64,000 nucleotides of DNA, taken from contig OY762959.1 in assembly GCA_963667205.1 (NCBI GenBank), positions 2,108,001 through 2,172,000 on the forward strand, read 5' to 3'. Under the pieces are notes generated by a model. The model had not been told where the DNA came from. It saw only the letters and a list, made by a program, of their open reading frames with translations, and ran no database searches. This DNA comes from CF-162 sp963667205 (GTDB lineage Bacteria; Chloroflexota; Dehalococcoidia; SM23-28-2; RBG-16-64-32). Position 1 is the first letter of the stretch, and the number at the start of each line of letters is the position of its first letter. Shown piece by piece: positions 17,505-26,325 of this stretch. The position numbers were made by a program, and so were the translations under genes.

Positions 17505-18532
17505 CAGACCTGCTTCAGCTCGTCGATGATGGCCGTCAGCCGCTCGCCGTCCTGTGCAGTGCGCGCGCCGAAGCCGAAGCTGAAGCCGAGCGTGCTGAGG
17601 ACGCCGCCGAAGCGCGCCTTGATCTTCGGGACGAGTTCGTCGTACGTGCCGATGATCGCGAACTCCTCCAGCATCTCGTCCGTGATGGCGGCTGCCATCT
17701 CCGGCCATTTACCCTCCATGGAGAGGCGGAAGAGCTGCTGGCCGGCGTCTTCCCAGCCGTGGGTTTCGAGCACGGGGTGGTAGGCGCGCGTGGAGGCGTA
17801 GAACGAGAGTTGCTGGCGGATCGGAACCTTGGCCCGCTCGACCTCCTCTTCGTTGGCGCCGGTGATGATGAAGTTGCCGCCGACGAGGTCGATCTCGGAG
17901 ATGTCGCGGCCGGCCTTCTTCGCGCCCTCTTTGATCGCCGGGACGATCACTTCGTTCGTGTACTTCGCGGTGTTGAAGGGGTGCATGCGGATGCCGTCGC
18001 AGAGCTCGCCGACGGTGCGGCAGTTGTAGGGGTTGACGGCGGAGATGTAGATCGGGACGTGCCCGTCCTGGTTCGGTCCGGGGTTGAAGAGCGGCGAGAT
18101 CAGTGTGAAGCGGTAGTGTGGCCCCTCGTGCGCCGGGCGTTCGTTCGTCTGGAACGTCTTGAAGATCGCTTTCAGCGTGAGTAGATAGTCCCTCAGGCGT
18201 GGCCCGGGCGGCGATGGCCACGACGTCGAGTAGCGGCGCTCGTTGTGGCCCTTAACCTGCGTGCCCAACCCGAGCATGAAGCGGCCGCCGGAGAAGCGGG
18301 CGAGGTCCCAGGCGAGCTGGGCGGTGACCATCGGGCTGCGCGGAAAGGCGATCGCCACGGAAGTGCCGAACTTAATCGTCTGCGTGTGCTCGGCGAGCGT
18401 CATCAGCGGCAGGAAGGGATCGTGGCCGGCCTCCGGCGTCACGACGGCGTCGTAGCCGATCGCCTCCAGGCTGCGGGCCTGCTCGGCGTAGGCGGCGATA
18501 TTCGAGGCGATGATCGTGGTTTCGATCTTCAT
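17504..18532 (-). CDS. LLM class (F420-dependent type) oxidoreductase
   Basis: A 342-residue luciferase-like TIM-barrel protein. It begins MKIETTIIASNIAAYAEQA, then AVVTPEAGHDPFLPLMTLAEHT, FGTSVAIAFPRSPMVTAQLA and GGRFMLGLGTQVKGHNERR, which is the flavin/F420-binding pattern of actinobacterial LLM F420 oxidoreductases. ATG 18532 is chosen because GGAGGAG lies 9 nt upstream; the frame stays open further but without family similarity. Coupled by stop/start overlap to the downstream hydrolase. F420 use is inferred from the family, not shown here. Confidence 0.87.
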   Translation of the reverse strand: MKIETTIIASNIAAYAEQARSLEAIGYDAVVTPEAGHDPFLPLMTLAEHTQTIKFGTSVAIAFPRSPMVTAQLAWDLARFSGGRFMLGLGTQVKGHNERRYSTSWPSPPGPRLRDYLLTLKAIFKTFQTNERPAHEGPHYRFTLISPLFNPGPNQDGHVPIYISAVNPYNCRTVGELCDGIRMHPFNTAKYTNEVIVPAIKEGAKKAGRDISEIDLVGGNFIITGANEEEVERAKVPIRQQLSFYASTRAYHPVLETHGWEDAGQQLFRLSMEGKWPEMAAAITDEMLEEFAIIGTYDELVPKIKARFGGVLSTLGFSFGFGARTAQDGERLTAIIDELKQV

Positions 18533-18611
18533 TCTGAGGGGCTCCTCCATCGGGCTGTCGCCGCCAAGTGTACGCGAACGTCGCTGAGCGTCGCCAGTGT
18601 AGAATCGGCGC

Positions 18612-19439
18612 ATGATCCGTGACGTTCGTCACGTCGGCATCGCCGTGCGCGACCTGGACGTCGCTCATGCGCTCTTCCGCGACTCGCTCGGCCTGGCGCT
18701 CGTCAAAGAGGGCGATATGCTTTCGCGTGGCGTGCGGGCGGCGATGCTGGCGGCCGGCGGCTTTTTCATCGAGCTGATCCAGCCGGTCGCGGCCTCCTCG
18801 CCGTTCGCGAGGGTGATCGAAGAGAGCGGCGAAGGGCTGCATCACGTGGCGCTCTGGAGCGACGACGTCGACGGTGACGTTGCGAAGCTGCGGGACTGCG
18901 GAGTGGCGCTCAACGATCCGGAGCCGCGCGAGGGGTTCACGGGCCGGCTGAGCTTCCTGGCGGCGGAAGCTTTCGACGGCGCTCAGCTGGAGGTTGTCGA
19001 ACCGGAAGAGGGGCTGACCGGCCACTCACAGCCGGCGGACAGCCGTATCACGCGCATCGACCACGCAGTGCTGCGTGTGCCGCATCCCGCCACGGTGAGC
19101 GAGCGGATGGCGTCGTGGTTCGGGGTCGAGACGAAGCGAGCGGTTGAGCGCGGCGAGACGTCGTTCGCCTTCATGCGCCCCGGCGACGTCGTGATCGAGG
19201 TGATCGGTCCGGCAGAGCGACCGGCCGAGCCGCGGCCGGGCAACGTCGCGGGGCTGTGCTTCGAGTGCACGGAGATCGACGAACTGGCGGCCGACCTCAA
19301 GGCGAAGGGCTACCCGGTCGGCGAGCCGCACGCGGCGCTGCAGGGTGGCCGGATCGTGTCGGTGCACCAGTCGGGCGCCTGCGGCGTACCGGTGGCGTTC
19401 ATCGACTTCACGGGCAGCCCCGGCCCGCCCGCGCGGTAA
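18612..19439 (+). CDS. Two-domain VOC family protein (methylmalonyl-CoA epimerase-like)
   Basis: 275 residues with two VOC modules. Domain 1 (~1-130) begins VRHVGIAVRDLDVAHALFRD and has EGLHHVALWSDDVD, close to methylmalonyl-CoA epimerases. Domain 2 (~145-270) begins RIDHAVLRVPHPATVSERMA and ends with GVPVAFIDF. His and Glu at the usual metal positions are visible in domain 1 (His8, Glu55 region, His87 region). The gene is divergent from the LLM gene. TAGAAT sits 6 nt before ATG 18612, a leaderless-type start. Substrate unknown; the thiolase downstream fits acyl-CoA metabolism. Confidence 0.8.
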   Translation: MIRDVRHVGIAVRDLDVAHALFRDSLGLALVKEGDMLSRGVRAAMLAAGGFFIELIQPVAASSPFARVIEESGEGLHHVALWSDDVDGDVAKLRDCGVALNDPEPREGFTGRLSFLAAEAFDGAQLEVVEPEEGLTGHSQPADSRITRIDHAVLRVPHPATVSERMASWFGVETKRAVERGETSFAFMRPGDVVIEVIGPAERPAEPRPGNVAGLCFECTEIDELAADLKAKGYPVGEPHAALQGGRIVSVHQSGACGVPVAFIDFTGSPGPPAR

Positions 19440-19505
19440 CCTGAATCACATACGTTCCGTGCTTAGCATCTGCTAGAATGAGGGCGAATCCAGAAGGAGG
19501 AAACG

Positions 19506-20660
19506 ATGCGAGAAGTAGTGATTGTTGAGGCTGTGCGGACGCCCATGGGCCGCCGCACCGGCGTCCTCTCGGGCATCCACCCGAACGTCCTGGGCGCCAA
19601 GGTGCTGAACGAGCTCGTCGACCGCTCGGGCATCGAGTCCGGGCAGGTCGAGGACGTCGTCTACGGCTGCGTTAGCCAGGTGGGCGAGCAGGGCGCGAAC
19701 GTAGCGCGTAACGTGCTGCTGACGGCGGATTTCCCGTACACAGTGCCGGCGACGAGCGTCGACCGTCAGTGCGGAAGCGGCCAGCAGGCGGTGCACTTCG
19801 CCGCGAACCTGGTGCAGGCGGGAGTCTGCGACATCACGATCGGCGGCGGCGTCGAGTCGATGTCGCGCGTGCCGCTGGGGGTGAACGTGATGCAGGGTCC
19901 GGGCGCACCGTTCCAGCCGTCGCTGATGGAGAAGTACCCGCTGACGCCGCAGGGCATCTCGGCCGAGGAGATCGCCGTCAAGTGGGGCATCGAGCGCCAG
20001 GAGGCCGACGAGTTCGCGCTGGAGAGCCAGGCCAAGGCGAAGACGGCGCGCGACGAGGGCCGCTTCGAGCGTGAGATGCTGAAGATCGACGTCAAGCTGG
20101 AGGGCTTGGACCACACGGTGAAGACTGACGAGGGCATCCGCGAGAGCTCGCTGGAGAAGCTCTCAACGCTGCAGCCATCGTTCCGGCCGGACGGCGTCCA
20201 CCACGCGGGCAACTCCTCGCAGATCACCGACGGCTCGGCCGCCGTGCTGCTGATGTCGCGCGAGAAGGCGGATGAGCTGGGCAAGAAGCCGCGGGCGCGC
20301 ATCATCGGCCAGGCGGTCGTCGGCTCCGACCCGGTGCTGATGCTGACGGGGCCGATCACGGCGACGCCGAAGGTGCTGAAGCACGCCGGCCTGGAGCTCA
20401 AAGACATCGATCTGATCGAGATCAACGAGGCGTTCGCCTCTGTCGTCCTCGCGTGGAAGCGGGAGATAGAGCCGGACATGTCGAAGGTCAACGTCAACGG
20501 TGGCGCGATCGCGCTCGGTCATCCGCTGGGCGCGACGGGCGCGCGGCTGATGACGACGATGCTCCACGAGCTGGAGCGCACGGGCGGCCGCTACGGCATG
20601 CAGCTGATGTGCTGCGGCGGTGGCCTGGGCACGGCGACGATCATCGAGCGTCTCGACTAG
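19506..20660 (+). CDS. Acetyl-CoA acetyltransferase (thiolase)
   Basis: A 384-residue thiolase that condenses or cleaves acyl-CoA. The nucleophilic Cys is in SVDRQCGSGQQAV (about residue 89), the His in ALGHPLGATGARL (about 340) and the second Cys in CCGGGLGTATI (about 371). The full-length fold is present. A very strong site AGAAGGAGGAAACG precedes ATG 19506 and a TAGAAT box lies at 19474-19479. A stable GAAA-loop hairpin follows. Biosynthetic or degradative direction cannot be told from sequence. Confidence 0.94.
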   Translation: MREVVIVEAVRTPMGRRTGVLSGIHPNVLGAKVLNELVDRSGIESGQVEDVVYGCVSQVGEQGANVARNVLLTADFPYTVPATSVDRQCGSGQQAVHFAANLVQAGVCDITIGGGVESMSRVPLGVNVMQGPGAPFQPSLMEKYPLTPQGISAEEIAVKWGIERQEADEFALESQAKAKTARDEGRFEREMLKIDVKLEGLDHTVKTDEGIRESSLEKLSTLQPSFRPDGVHHAGNSSQITDGSAAVLLMSREKADELGKKPRARIIGQAVVGSDPVLMLTGPITATPKVLKHAGLELKDIDLIEINEAFASVVLAWKREIEPDMSKVNVNGGAIALGHPLGATGARLMTTMLHELERTGGRYGMQLMCCGGGLGTATIIERLD

Positions 20661-20684
20661 CGCAACTGAGTCCGATACGAAAAG

Positions 20685-20708
20685 GGGGCCGGCGGAAACG
20701 CCGGCCCC
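20685..20708. terminator. Bidirectional intrinsic terminator with GAAA tetraloop
   Basis: Perfect 10-bp stem GGGGCCGGCG / CGCCGGCCCC with a GAAA loop, flanked by AAA before and TT after. It sits between the convergent thiolase and SDR genes. Confidence 0.8.
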
Positions 20709-20732
20709 TTCGCTTTGGTCGCTCCGCGCGAG

Positions 20733-21520
20733 CTAGAGCTGGCCGTGCTCCTTGAGCAGCGGCTGGCTGTACTTGACGCGTCCGGTCAGCGTCTTCGGGT
20801 CGCAGGTCGCGAGGATCAGAGCGGCCTTCGCCATGTAGTCGATCGGTTCGGCGCGCGGGTCGGTATCGTCCTTGATCAGCCTGTGGAAGAGAACGCCGGG
20901 CGAGGCGACGATGCCCGTCGGCGCCAGCGAGTTGACGGCGATCCCGGACTCGTACAGCTCGTGCGCGAGGCCGGTCGAGAAGCGCTCGATGCCGGCCTTG
21001 ACCGTGCCGTAGGGGGTGGCGCCAAAGGCGGGCAGTTCGTACGGGGGGCCGGCGGGATGGACGGACGCGACCGACGAAACGTTGACGATGTGCCCGCCGC
21101 CGCCGGCGATCATGTCAGGGATAACAGCCTGGGCGAGCAGGAACGGAGCGGTGATGTCGACGGCGAGCATCCGCTGCCAGCGCCGGAGGGGAAGTCCTTG
21201 ATCCGCGTGTAGTAGGTTAGCGCGGCGTTGTTGACGAGGACATCGATCGGTCCGTAGGTCTCGTGCGCCGCAGCTACCAGCGCTTCGATGCTCTCGGGGT
21301 CCGAGATGTCGGCACGCACGGCCGTTGCCTCGCCGCCGGCCGCGCGGATTTCCTCGACCGTCTCGTTGATCGCGCCCGGGAGTTGGTGATCGCCTTCATT
21401 CTCCGTGCGTGCAGCGGCGACGACTTTTGCGCCTTCGCGCCCGAAGATGAGGGCGATCTCTTTGCCGATGCCGCGGCTGGCGCCGGTGATGATCGCCACC
21501 CTGCCGTCGAGCTGACCCAT
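20733..21520 (-). pseudogene. Short-chain dehydrogenase/reductase, interrupted by a frameshift
   Basis: Two adjacent minus-strand frames together encode one SDR of about 262 residues. The first frame has TGASRGIGKEIALIFG (cofactor loop), VRADISDP and VLVNNAALTYYTRIKDFPS. The second continues WQRMLAVDITAPFLLAQAV, VNVSSVASVHPAG and the catalytic pair YGTVK. They join at 21181-21190, where one extra G in the CGG run would restore FPSGRWQRM. Both halves keep all SDR motifs and normal codon use, so sequence error or a very recent mutation is likely. The substrate is unknown; NADP use is possible. Convergent with the thiolase. Confidence 0.8.
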
Positions 21521-21529
21521 GTCTGTCTC

Positions 21530-22057
21530 CTATCCTGGTCTGGGGTAGCCGAGTGTCTCAGCCGCGTCGCGGAGCAGCGAACGCACCAGACCGATCTGCG
21601 CGCCGATCGTCGCCGACGGGGCGTTGACGGAGAGCCCGCTCTCCATTTCGATGACAGCTTCGCATAACTCCCTGGCAGCGTCCTCGTCGCGCTCGCGCAG
21701 GGGCGGGTCGACGTTGTGCGTAAAGGCGTGCACCGGGCCGAAGAACGCGGCCTCGGCGCCGGCGCGATCGCCGAGGTTGAGCATGCTGATAACGCTCGCG
21801 AGGGCGCTGTCCTCGTCGGCGAACGCCTGGGCGCTGATGTCGACGCCGTCCAGGGGGGCGAGCGCCTCGTTGCAGGTGCCGCCCGTCTCGCCGCCGGTGA
21901 TCTCGCGGACGGCGAAGAAGGCGCCGACAAAGAGCAGCGCGATGAGGCCAAGGGCCGCGCCCCAGACCCAGTCCGGTGCGCCGCTGCGCCGTGCGGTGCG
22001 CGGGGGGCGGCGCGAGTAGACGGTGCTAGCCGCCGGGCTGTTGTGCATCGATTCCAA
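21530..22057 (-). CDS. Membrane-anchored protein with one HxxTH domain
   Basis: 175 residues: an Arg-rich cytoplasmic N-terminus, one membrane helix (~30-50, WVWGAALGLIALLFVGAFF) and an extracytoplasmic helical domain. The domain contains AAFFGPVHAFTHNVDPPL, then ARELCEAVIEMES. The same pattern occurs twice in the protein at 24320-25282. I recognise no named family. A conserved Cys (CNEALAPL), the paired His and the LCE motif suggest a metal- or heme-related role. The start overlaps the end of the CopCD-cytochrome gene by 32 nt; a second in-frame ATG at 22048 reduces this. Confidence 0.65.
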   Translation of the reverse strand: MESMHNSPAASTVYSRRPPRTARRSGAPDWVWGAALGLIALLFVGAFFAVREITGGETGGTCNEALAPLDGVDISAQAFADEDSALASVISMLNLGDRAGAEAAFFGPVHAFTHNVDPPLRERDEDAARELCEAVIEMESGLSVNAPSATIGAQIGLVRSLLRDAAETLGYPRPG

Positions 22058-24323
22058 ACTCCGATTGCAGGAAGTGGATCAGGTTCCAGGTCTCGTCCTC
22101 GGTCAGCTGGCTTCCGAAGCCGGGCATGATCGAGCCGAAGCCGTTCTGGATGACGTTGAAGAAGAACGTCTCCTGGTGGAACGGGACGTGGATGCGGAAG
22201 TCGGCCGGCGCGACGTCTAGGTCGGGCGCCAGCGGGCCGTCGCCGCGCCCGTTGGGACCGTGGCACTGCTGGCAGTTCGCCGCATAGAGTACGCGGCCGC
22301 CGGCGATCGACGCGGAGGTGGCGGTGCGCTCCGCGCTCGAGTCCGGCAGGACGCTGATCGCGAGGAAGCCGATGCCGATGACGGTGAAGGCGGCGGTGCC
22401 GACGCGCAGGAGGCGGGGCGCCGGCGCGGGCAGCTCCGGCAAACGGGGCGACCAGACGCCGACCAGCAGCGCGGCGACGATGAGGCCGATGGCGCCGACG
22501 GTCAGCCAGCCGCCGGCGGACAGCGGCTGGTCGAACTGGCCCGTGCTGGGAAGGCTGATCGGTACAGGGAAGTCGGCGGTAATGTCTTCGAGGCCGGCAC
22601 GCCGGACGTCGACAGCGATCGTCCAGTTGCCTTCCTCGGTGATGAACGGCCCGATCGCACCGTAGGCGGTAAGCCCGGCCGGCTCCATGTCGATCTCGGA
22701 GGGCGCCAGTCCGCCGGCCGGCGGCTGGAAGCGCAGGCGTACGCGAAGCACGTCCCCGATGTCGCCGCCGCCCTGCGGGAAGAGGAAGACGCGGAGCGAG
22801 TTGTTGCCGGGGGCGTTGGGAGAGATCGTCAGATTGACGTCGAGGTCGCCTGCCGGCTGCGTTTCCTCGTAACCGACGACGGCCTGCGTACTCGCGGCTT
22901 CCTCCGCGGCCTGCGCCGCTTCTTCGGCCTGGCGCGAGGTCGGGTACTGGAAGAGGATCGCCGCCGCAAACATGACGGCGATGCCGAGCGCGGCCTCGGC
23001 CCAGACGGCGCGCCTGAGCCAGCCGTGGATGCCTGCACCGTACTCACTTGAGTCCGGCTCGTCGATGGCGCGCTCCCGCAGGTAGAGCGCGTTGGCGGCG
23101 GCAACGACGAGGACGGCGGCAACGACTCCCAGCTTGACGAGAAGCGCGCGTCCGTAGGCGGTGTCGTAAAGCGCCTCGATGCTGGGGATCTGCACGAGGG
23201 CGTTGATCGTGCCTGTGGCCAACAGCACGACAACGCTTGTGGCGGCGATAACGGAGAACCTCTCGAGGTGCGGCGCCATCAGATCTTCGCGCGCTTGCGC
23301 CGACTGACGGCGGACCCAGAGGAGGAAGAGCGCGAGCTGCACCAGCATGCCGACCCAGACGGCGGCGGCGAGCAGGTGGAGGAAGTCGCCGCCGACGGCC
23401 CAGAAGGAGCCGGGCACAGCCGCCTCGTGGCTGACGAAGGCGATGAGCAGCAGGTAGCCGGCGGCCGCCGCGAGTCCGCCCCAGAGCGCGGCGGCCGCCA
23501 TGGCCTGGCGCCCGACGCGGTGGAAGGACGGGACCATGAGCAAGAGCCCGCCGATGCCAAGGAGGACGAGCTGGCGCTGGATCCAGCGCTCGCCCCAGCG
23601 CGTCTCGAGCGCTTCGTCGACGTATTGGAAGCCGCCGAGCTGGTCCGTCTGGACGACGAGCTCGCCGGCGGCGACGACGACGAGCGCAGCGGCCGCGATC
23701 CAGGCCGTGCGCAGCGCCCGCCGCCGGGACGCCGATCGCGCCGCGCCGCGCGCCGGTTCCGAGGCCTGTGAGGAGGCGGGGTTGGAGACCAGCGCCACGA
23801 AGGCGAGGCTGCCGGTAAGGATCGTGGCGAAGACGAGGAGCGTCCACTTGACGCTGACGTTGAGCGGCTCCGGCTGGCCGCCGGCGGCGGACGCGGTGAA
23901 GCGCGGGCCGCTGGGCTGCGACCCGTCCTCGTTGAGGACAGTCAATGGGAACGATCCCTTGAGCAGGTGCCCGTCAATCGAGGAAAGCGTCTCCCAGACG
24001 ACGGTGTAAAAGCCGGGATCGAGCGCCTCATCGATGCCGATGGCCATGCGCTCCGGCTCCGGGCCGAAGGTAGTCTGCCCGTTGTCGATGCGTTCGCCGG
24101 TGCCGTCGACGACTTCCATGCTTGAGAGGCGCTGATCGAGCGGTTCGCTGAAGAACCCCGTCACGATGTCGGGGGACGACTGCAGCTCGCCGTTGACGGC
24201 GGGATCGGCGCGCAGAAGGATCGCATGAGCCGAAGCGTCACGGGGGACGGCGAGCCAGCCGGCGAGTGCGGCGAAGGCGATCGCAGCAAGCAGGAGCGGT
24301 GTCAGAGCGCGGCGGGCGCTCAT
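22026..24323 (-). CDS. CopC-CopD fusion with C-terminal cytochrome c domain
   Basis: 765 residues. A signal peptide ends near DASAHAILLRADP, where the N-terminal His typical of CopC follows cleavage. CopC domain ~33-130 (HAILLRADPAVNGELQSSPD, SIDGHLLKGSFPL). CopD-type membrane region ~155-480 with about eight helices. Extracytoplasmic beta domain ~500-610 (FixH/YtkA-like). Two further helices, then a class I cytochrome c domain with CQQCH (~683) and a possible Met ligand in IMPGFGSQ. Likely handles copper at or across the membrane and passes electrons through a heme. Start/stop overlap (ATGA) with the upstream gene shows operon membership. Confidence 0.85.
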   Translation of the reverse strand: MSARRALTPLLLAAIAFAALAGWLAVPRDASAHAILLRADPAVNGELQSSPDIVTGFFSEPLDQRLSSMEVVDGTGERIDNGQTTFGPEPERMAIGIDEALDPGFYTVVWETLSSIDGHLLKGSFPLTVLNEDGSQPSGPRFTASAAGGQPEPLNVSVKWTLLVFATILTGSLAFVALVSNPASSQASEPARGAARSASRRRALRTAWIAAAALVVVAAGELVVQTDQLGGFQYVDEALETRWGERWIQRQLVLLGIGGLLLMVPSFHRVGRQAMAAAALWGGLAAAAGYLLLIAFVSHEAAVPGSFWAVGGDFLHLLAAAVWVGMLVQLALFLLWVRRQSAQAREDLMAPHLERFSVIAATSVVVLLATGTINALVQIPSIEALYDTAYGRALLVKLGVVAAVLVVAAANALYLRERAIDEPDSSEYGAGIHGWLRRAVWAEAALGIAVMFAAAILFQYPTSRQAEEAAQAAEEAASTQAVVGYEETQPAGDLDVNLTISPNAPGNNSLRVFLFPQGGGDIGDVLRVRLRFQPPAGGLAPSEIDMEPAGLTAYGAIGPFITEEGNWTIAVDVRRAGLEDITADFPVPISLPSTGQFDQPLSAGGWLTVGAIGLIVAALLVGVWSPRLPELPAPAPRLLRVGTAAFTVIGIGFLAISVLPDSSAERTATSASIAGGRVLYAANCQQCHGPNGRGDGPLAPDLDVAPADFRIHVPFHQETFFFNVIQNGFGSIMPGFGSQLTEDETWNLIHFLQSEFGIDAQQPGG

Positions 24324-25282
24324 TCGGTGATCCCCAGGGCGCGCCCGGCCTCTTCGAGGAGACCGGCGCCGGTCTCGGACTCGGCGGCGATGACGCTCGT
24401 GTCGGCAGACGAGGCGAACTGCCGCTCGATCTCGAGGACGCTCTCGCAGAGGGCGACTGCGAGGTCGGGGTCGGCGTTCCGGAGCGGGCCGTCGATGTCG
24501 TGCGTGATGTTGTGGGCGTCGCCGAAGAACGCCTCGTTGGCGCCAAAGACGTCGCCGTCGCGGGCCAGAGAGGCGGTCTCTCGGAAGGCGGCGACCGCGG
24601 CCACGAGGCGCTTGTCTGTGAGCGGCTCTACGCCGATCGCGCCGATTGGGAGCGCACAGGGCTCCGAAGCGTTGGGGATGGGTGTGGCATCCGCGTCCAG
24701 GTCCAGTCTGGCGAGGGCGACCTGCAGCGTGCTGGCGGTGGACTCGGCGTGCTGAGCGATAACGTCGGGACGCAGCTCACCGGTGATCTCGGCCTCGAGA
24801 CCGACGACGCTCTCGCAGAGGCGGCGCGCGAGGTCGCGGTCGGCGGAGAAGAGGGGGCCGGCGACGTCGTGGGTCATGCTGTGGGCGTCGGTAGTGTAGA
24901 AGAGCGACTGGGCGGCCGCGGCGTCACCTTCGCGGGCGGCCGCGGCGATTTCGCGCATGCCTGAGACGGCAGCGTTCAGCCGCAGGCTGGAGACGGCCTG
25001 CCCGCTGAGCGGCGCCAGGGGTGCTTCGCAGGTCTGGGCGTCCGTCGTGTCGCCGCCGCCGGAAAGAGACGAGCCGACGAAGAGGAGCACGGAGAAAGCG
25101 CCGGCGACGGCGAAGCGCGGGAGCGAGGTGCGCAGCCAGGCGCCGAACCACTCGCCGCTGAACCGGCGCTGGCCTTCCGGCACGGCGCCGACGGCGAAGC
25201 TCATAGCGAAGATCAGGAAGAAGATCGCGATCACGGTGACGAGGACCGCGGCCGTGCTGGCGCCGCCGACGTGAAGGATCAC
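24320..25282 (-). CDS. Membrane protein with two HxxTH domains
   Basis: 320 residues from GTG 25282, which overlaps the upstream stop codon (GTGA). Two N-terminal membrane helices (~8-30 and ~62-80) precede two homologous extracytoplasmic helical domains. Domain 1 has DAHSMTHDVAGPLFSADRD then LARRLCESVVGLEAE. Domain 2 has GDAHNITHDIDGPLRNADPD then LAVALCESVLEIER. Each is preceded by a Cys-containing segment (TCEAPLAPL, PCALPIGAI). The family is unknown to me. The paired His and the copper-gene context suggest metal binding. The downstream CopCD gene overlaps by 4 nt. Confidence 0.65.
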   Translation of the reverse strand: MILHVGGASTAAVLVTVIAIFFLIFAMSFAVGAVPEGQRRFSGEWFGAWLRTSLPRFAVAGAFSVLLFVGSSLSGGGDTTDAQTCEAPLAPLSGQAVSSLRLNAAVSGMREIAAAAREGDAAAAQSLFYTTDAHSMTHDVAGPLFSADRDLARRLCESVVGLEAEITGELRPDVIAQHAESTASTLQVALARLDLDADATPIPNASEPCALPIGAIGVEPLTDKRLVAAVAAFRETASLARDGDVFGANEAFFGDAHNITHDIDGPLRNADPDLAVALCESVLEIERQFASSADTSVIAAESETGAGLLEEAGRALGITE

Positions 25283-26325
25283 CGCGTCGCCGTCTCCTTG
25301 ACTTCGAGCCAGCGATCGTCGAGCCACGGTCCCGGGAGGCACCAGCCCATGAGGAAGGCGTCGATGTCCGGGTCGATGCCAGCGCCGGGGTTGAGGCGCG
25401 GGTCGGCGGTGAGGGCGCGCTCGTTTTCGCCGTCGACCTCGAGGAGGAAGATGCCGGACTGGTGGAGCACGGTGATCGCACGTGAGACCGTCGCCGGGAT
25501 GATGGAGCCGGTGTAAGCGATGAGGGATCCGTCCGGGGCGTATCGCGGCCGGCGCTTGTAGATGCTCGAGGCCGTAAGCTTCTCGGCGTCGCCGCTTGCC
25601 GGATCGACCTGGTAAAGCTGGGTCTCGCTCTCGCCCTGGCCGGCGACGAGAAGCGTCGCGCCGTCGGGCGACCACTCGGGGTCGTAATAGAGGAGCCCTT
25701 CGCCCGCGTCCAGGCGGACGGGCGCACTGCTTTCGGTCGCGTCGACGAGGTGAACGCTGGAGACGGTCGCGCGCACATCCTGAACGCTGTAGGCGATGGT
25801 CGCGCCGTCAGCAGACCACGACGGCGAGCCAGGAACGCCCTCGCCCGAGGTCAGCGGGGTCGTCTCGCCGGTCGCCACGTCGAGCACGGTGAGGGTGTAC
25901 TCGTTGGCGAGGCCGTCGAACTCCGTGTAGGCGATCCGCGAGGCATCGGGCGACCATTCGATGCCCTGCACCGCTGGTGGCAGCGTGAACGGTGCTGCCG
26001 GTGCGTCGCGGCCGGTGATGAGGAGCTCGCGGTTGACGGTGTCGAACCGCTGATTGAGGAGCGCCAACCGTGTGCCGTCCGGCGCGCAAGCGGCGACGAC
26101 GACGGCGCCGGTGTCGAGGTCTGCGGGGTTCTCGAACAAGGCCTCTGTCGCGAGGTTGCGCGCGATGATGCTGGCGGAGGCGTTGCGGTAGAGGATGAAG
26201 GCGTCCGGCGGTGCGGGTGTGGGGCCGCCGCTGGGCGTGGCTTCATCATCGCCGGAACAAGCGGCGAAGGCGGCGAGCAGGCACACTGAGGCGGCGACCA
26301 GCAGCAGCGGCCTCAGCGCAGCCAT
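25279..26325 (-). CDS. TolB/PD40-type beta-propeller lipoprotein
   Basis: 348 residues. A lipoprotein signal (LLAAFAACSGDDE, lipid Cys about 23) and a Pro/Thr linker precede repeated PD40 motifs (IEWSPDASRIAYTEFDG, PSWSADGATIAYS, PEWSPDGATLLVAG, PRYAPDGSLIAYTG), which form a WD40/TolB-like propeller. The C-terminus has a Trp/Cys segment, LMGWCLPGPWLDDRWLE. It probably acts as an extracytoplasmic scaffold or sensor in the copper cluster. Overlaps the genes on both sides by 1-4 nt, so translational coupling is likely. No catalytic motif is seen. Confidence 0.8.
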   Translation of the reverse strand: MAALRPLLLVAASVCLLAAFAACSGDDEATPSGGPTPAPPDAFILYRNASASIIARNLATEALFENPADLDTGAVVVAACAPDGTRLALLNQRFDTVNRELLITGRDAPAAPFTLPPAVQGIEWSPDASRIAYTEFDGLANEYTLTVLDVATGETTPLTSGEGVPGSPSWSADGATIAYSVQDVRATVSSVHLVDATESSAPVRLDAGEGLLYYDPEWSPDGATLLVAGQGESETQLYQVDPASGDAEKLTASSIYKRRPRYAPDGSLIAYTGSIIPATVSRAITVLHQSGIFLLEVDGENERALTADPRLNPGAGIDPDIDAFLMGWCLPGPWLDDRWLEVKETATR

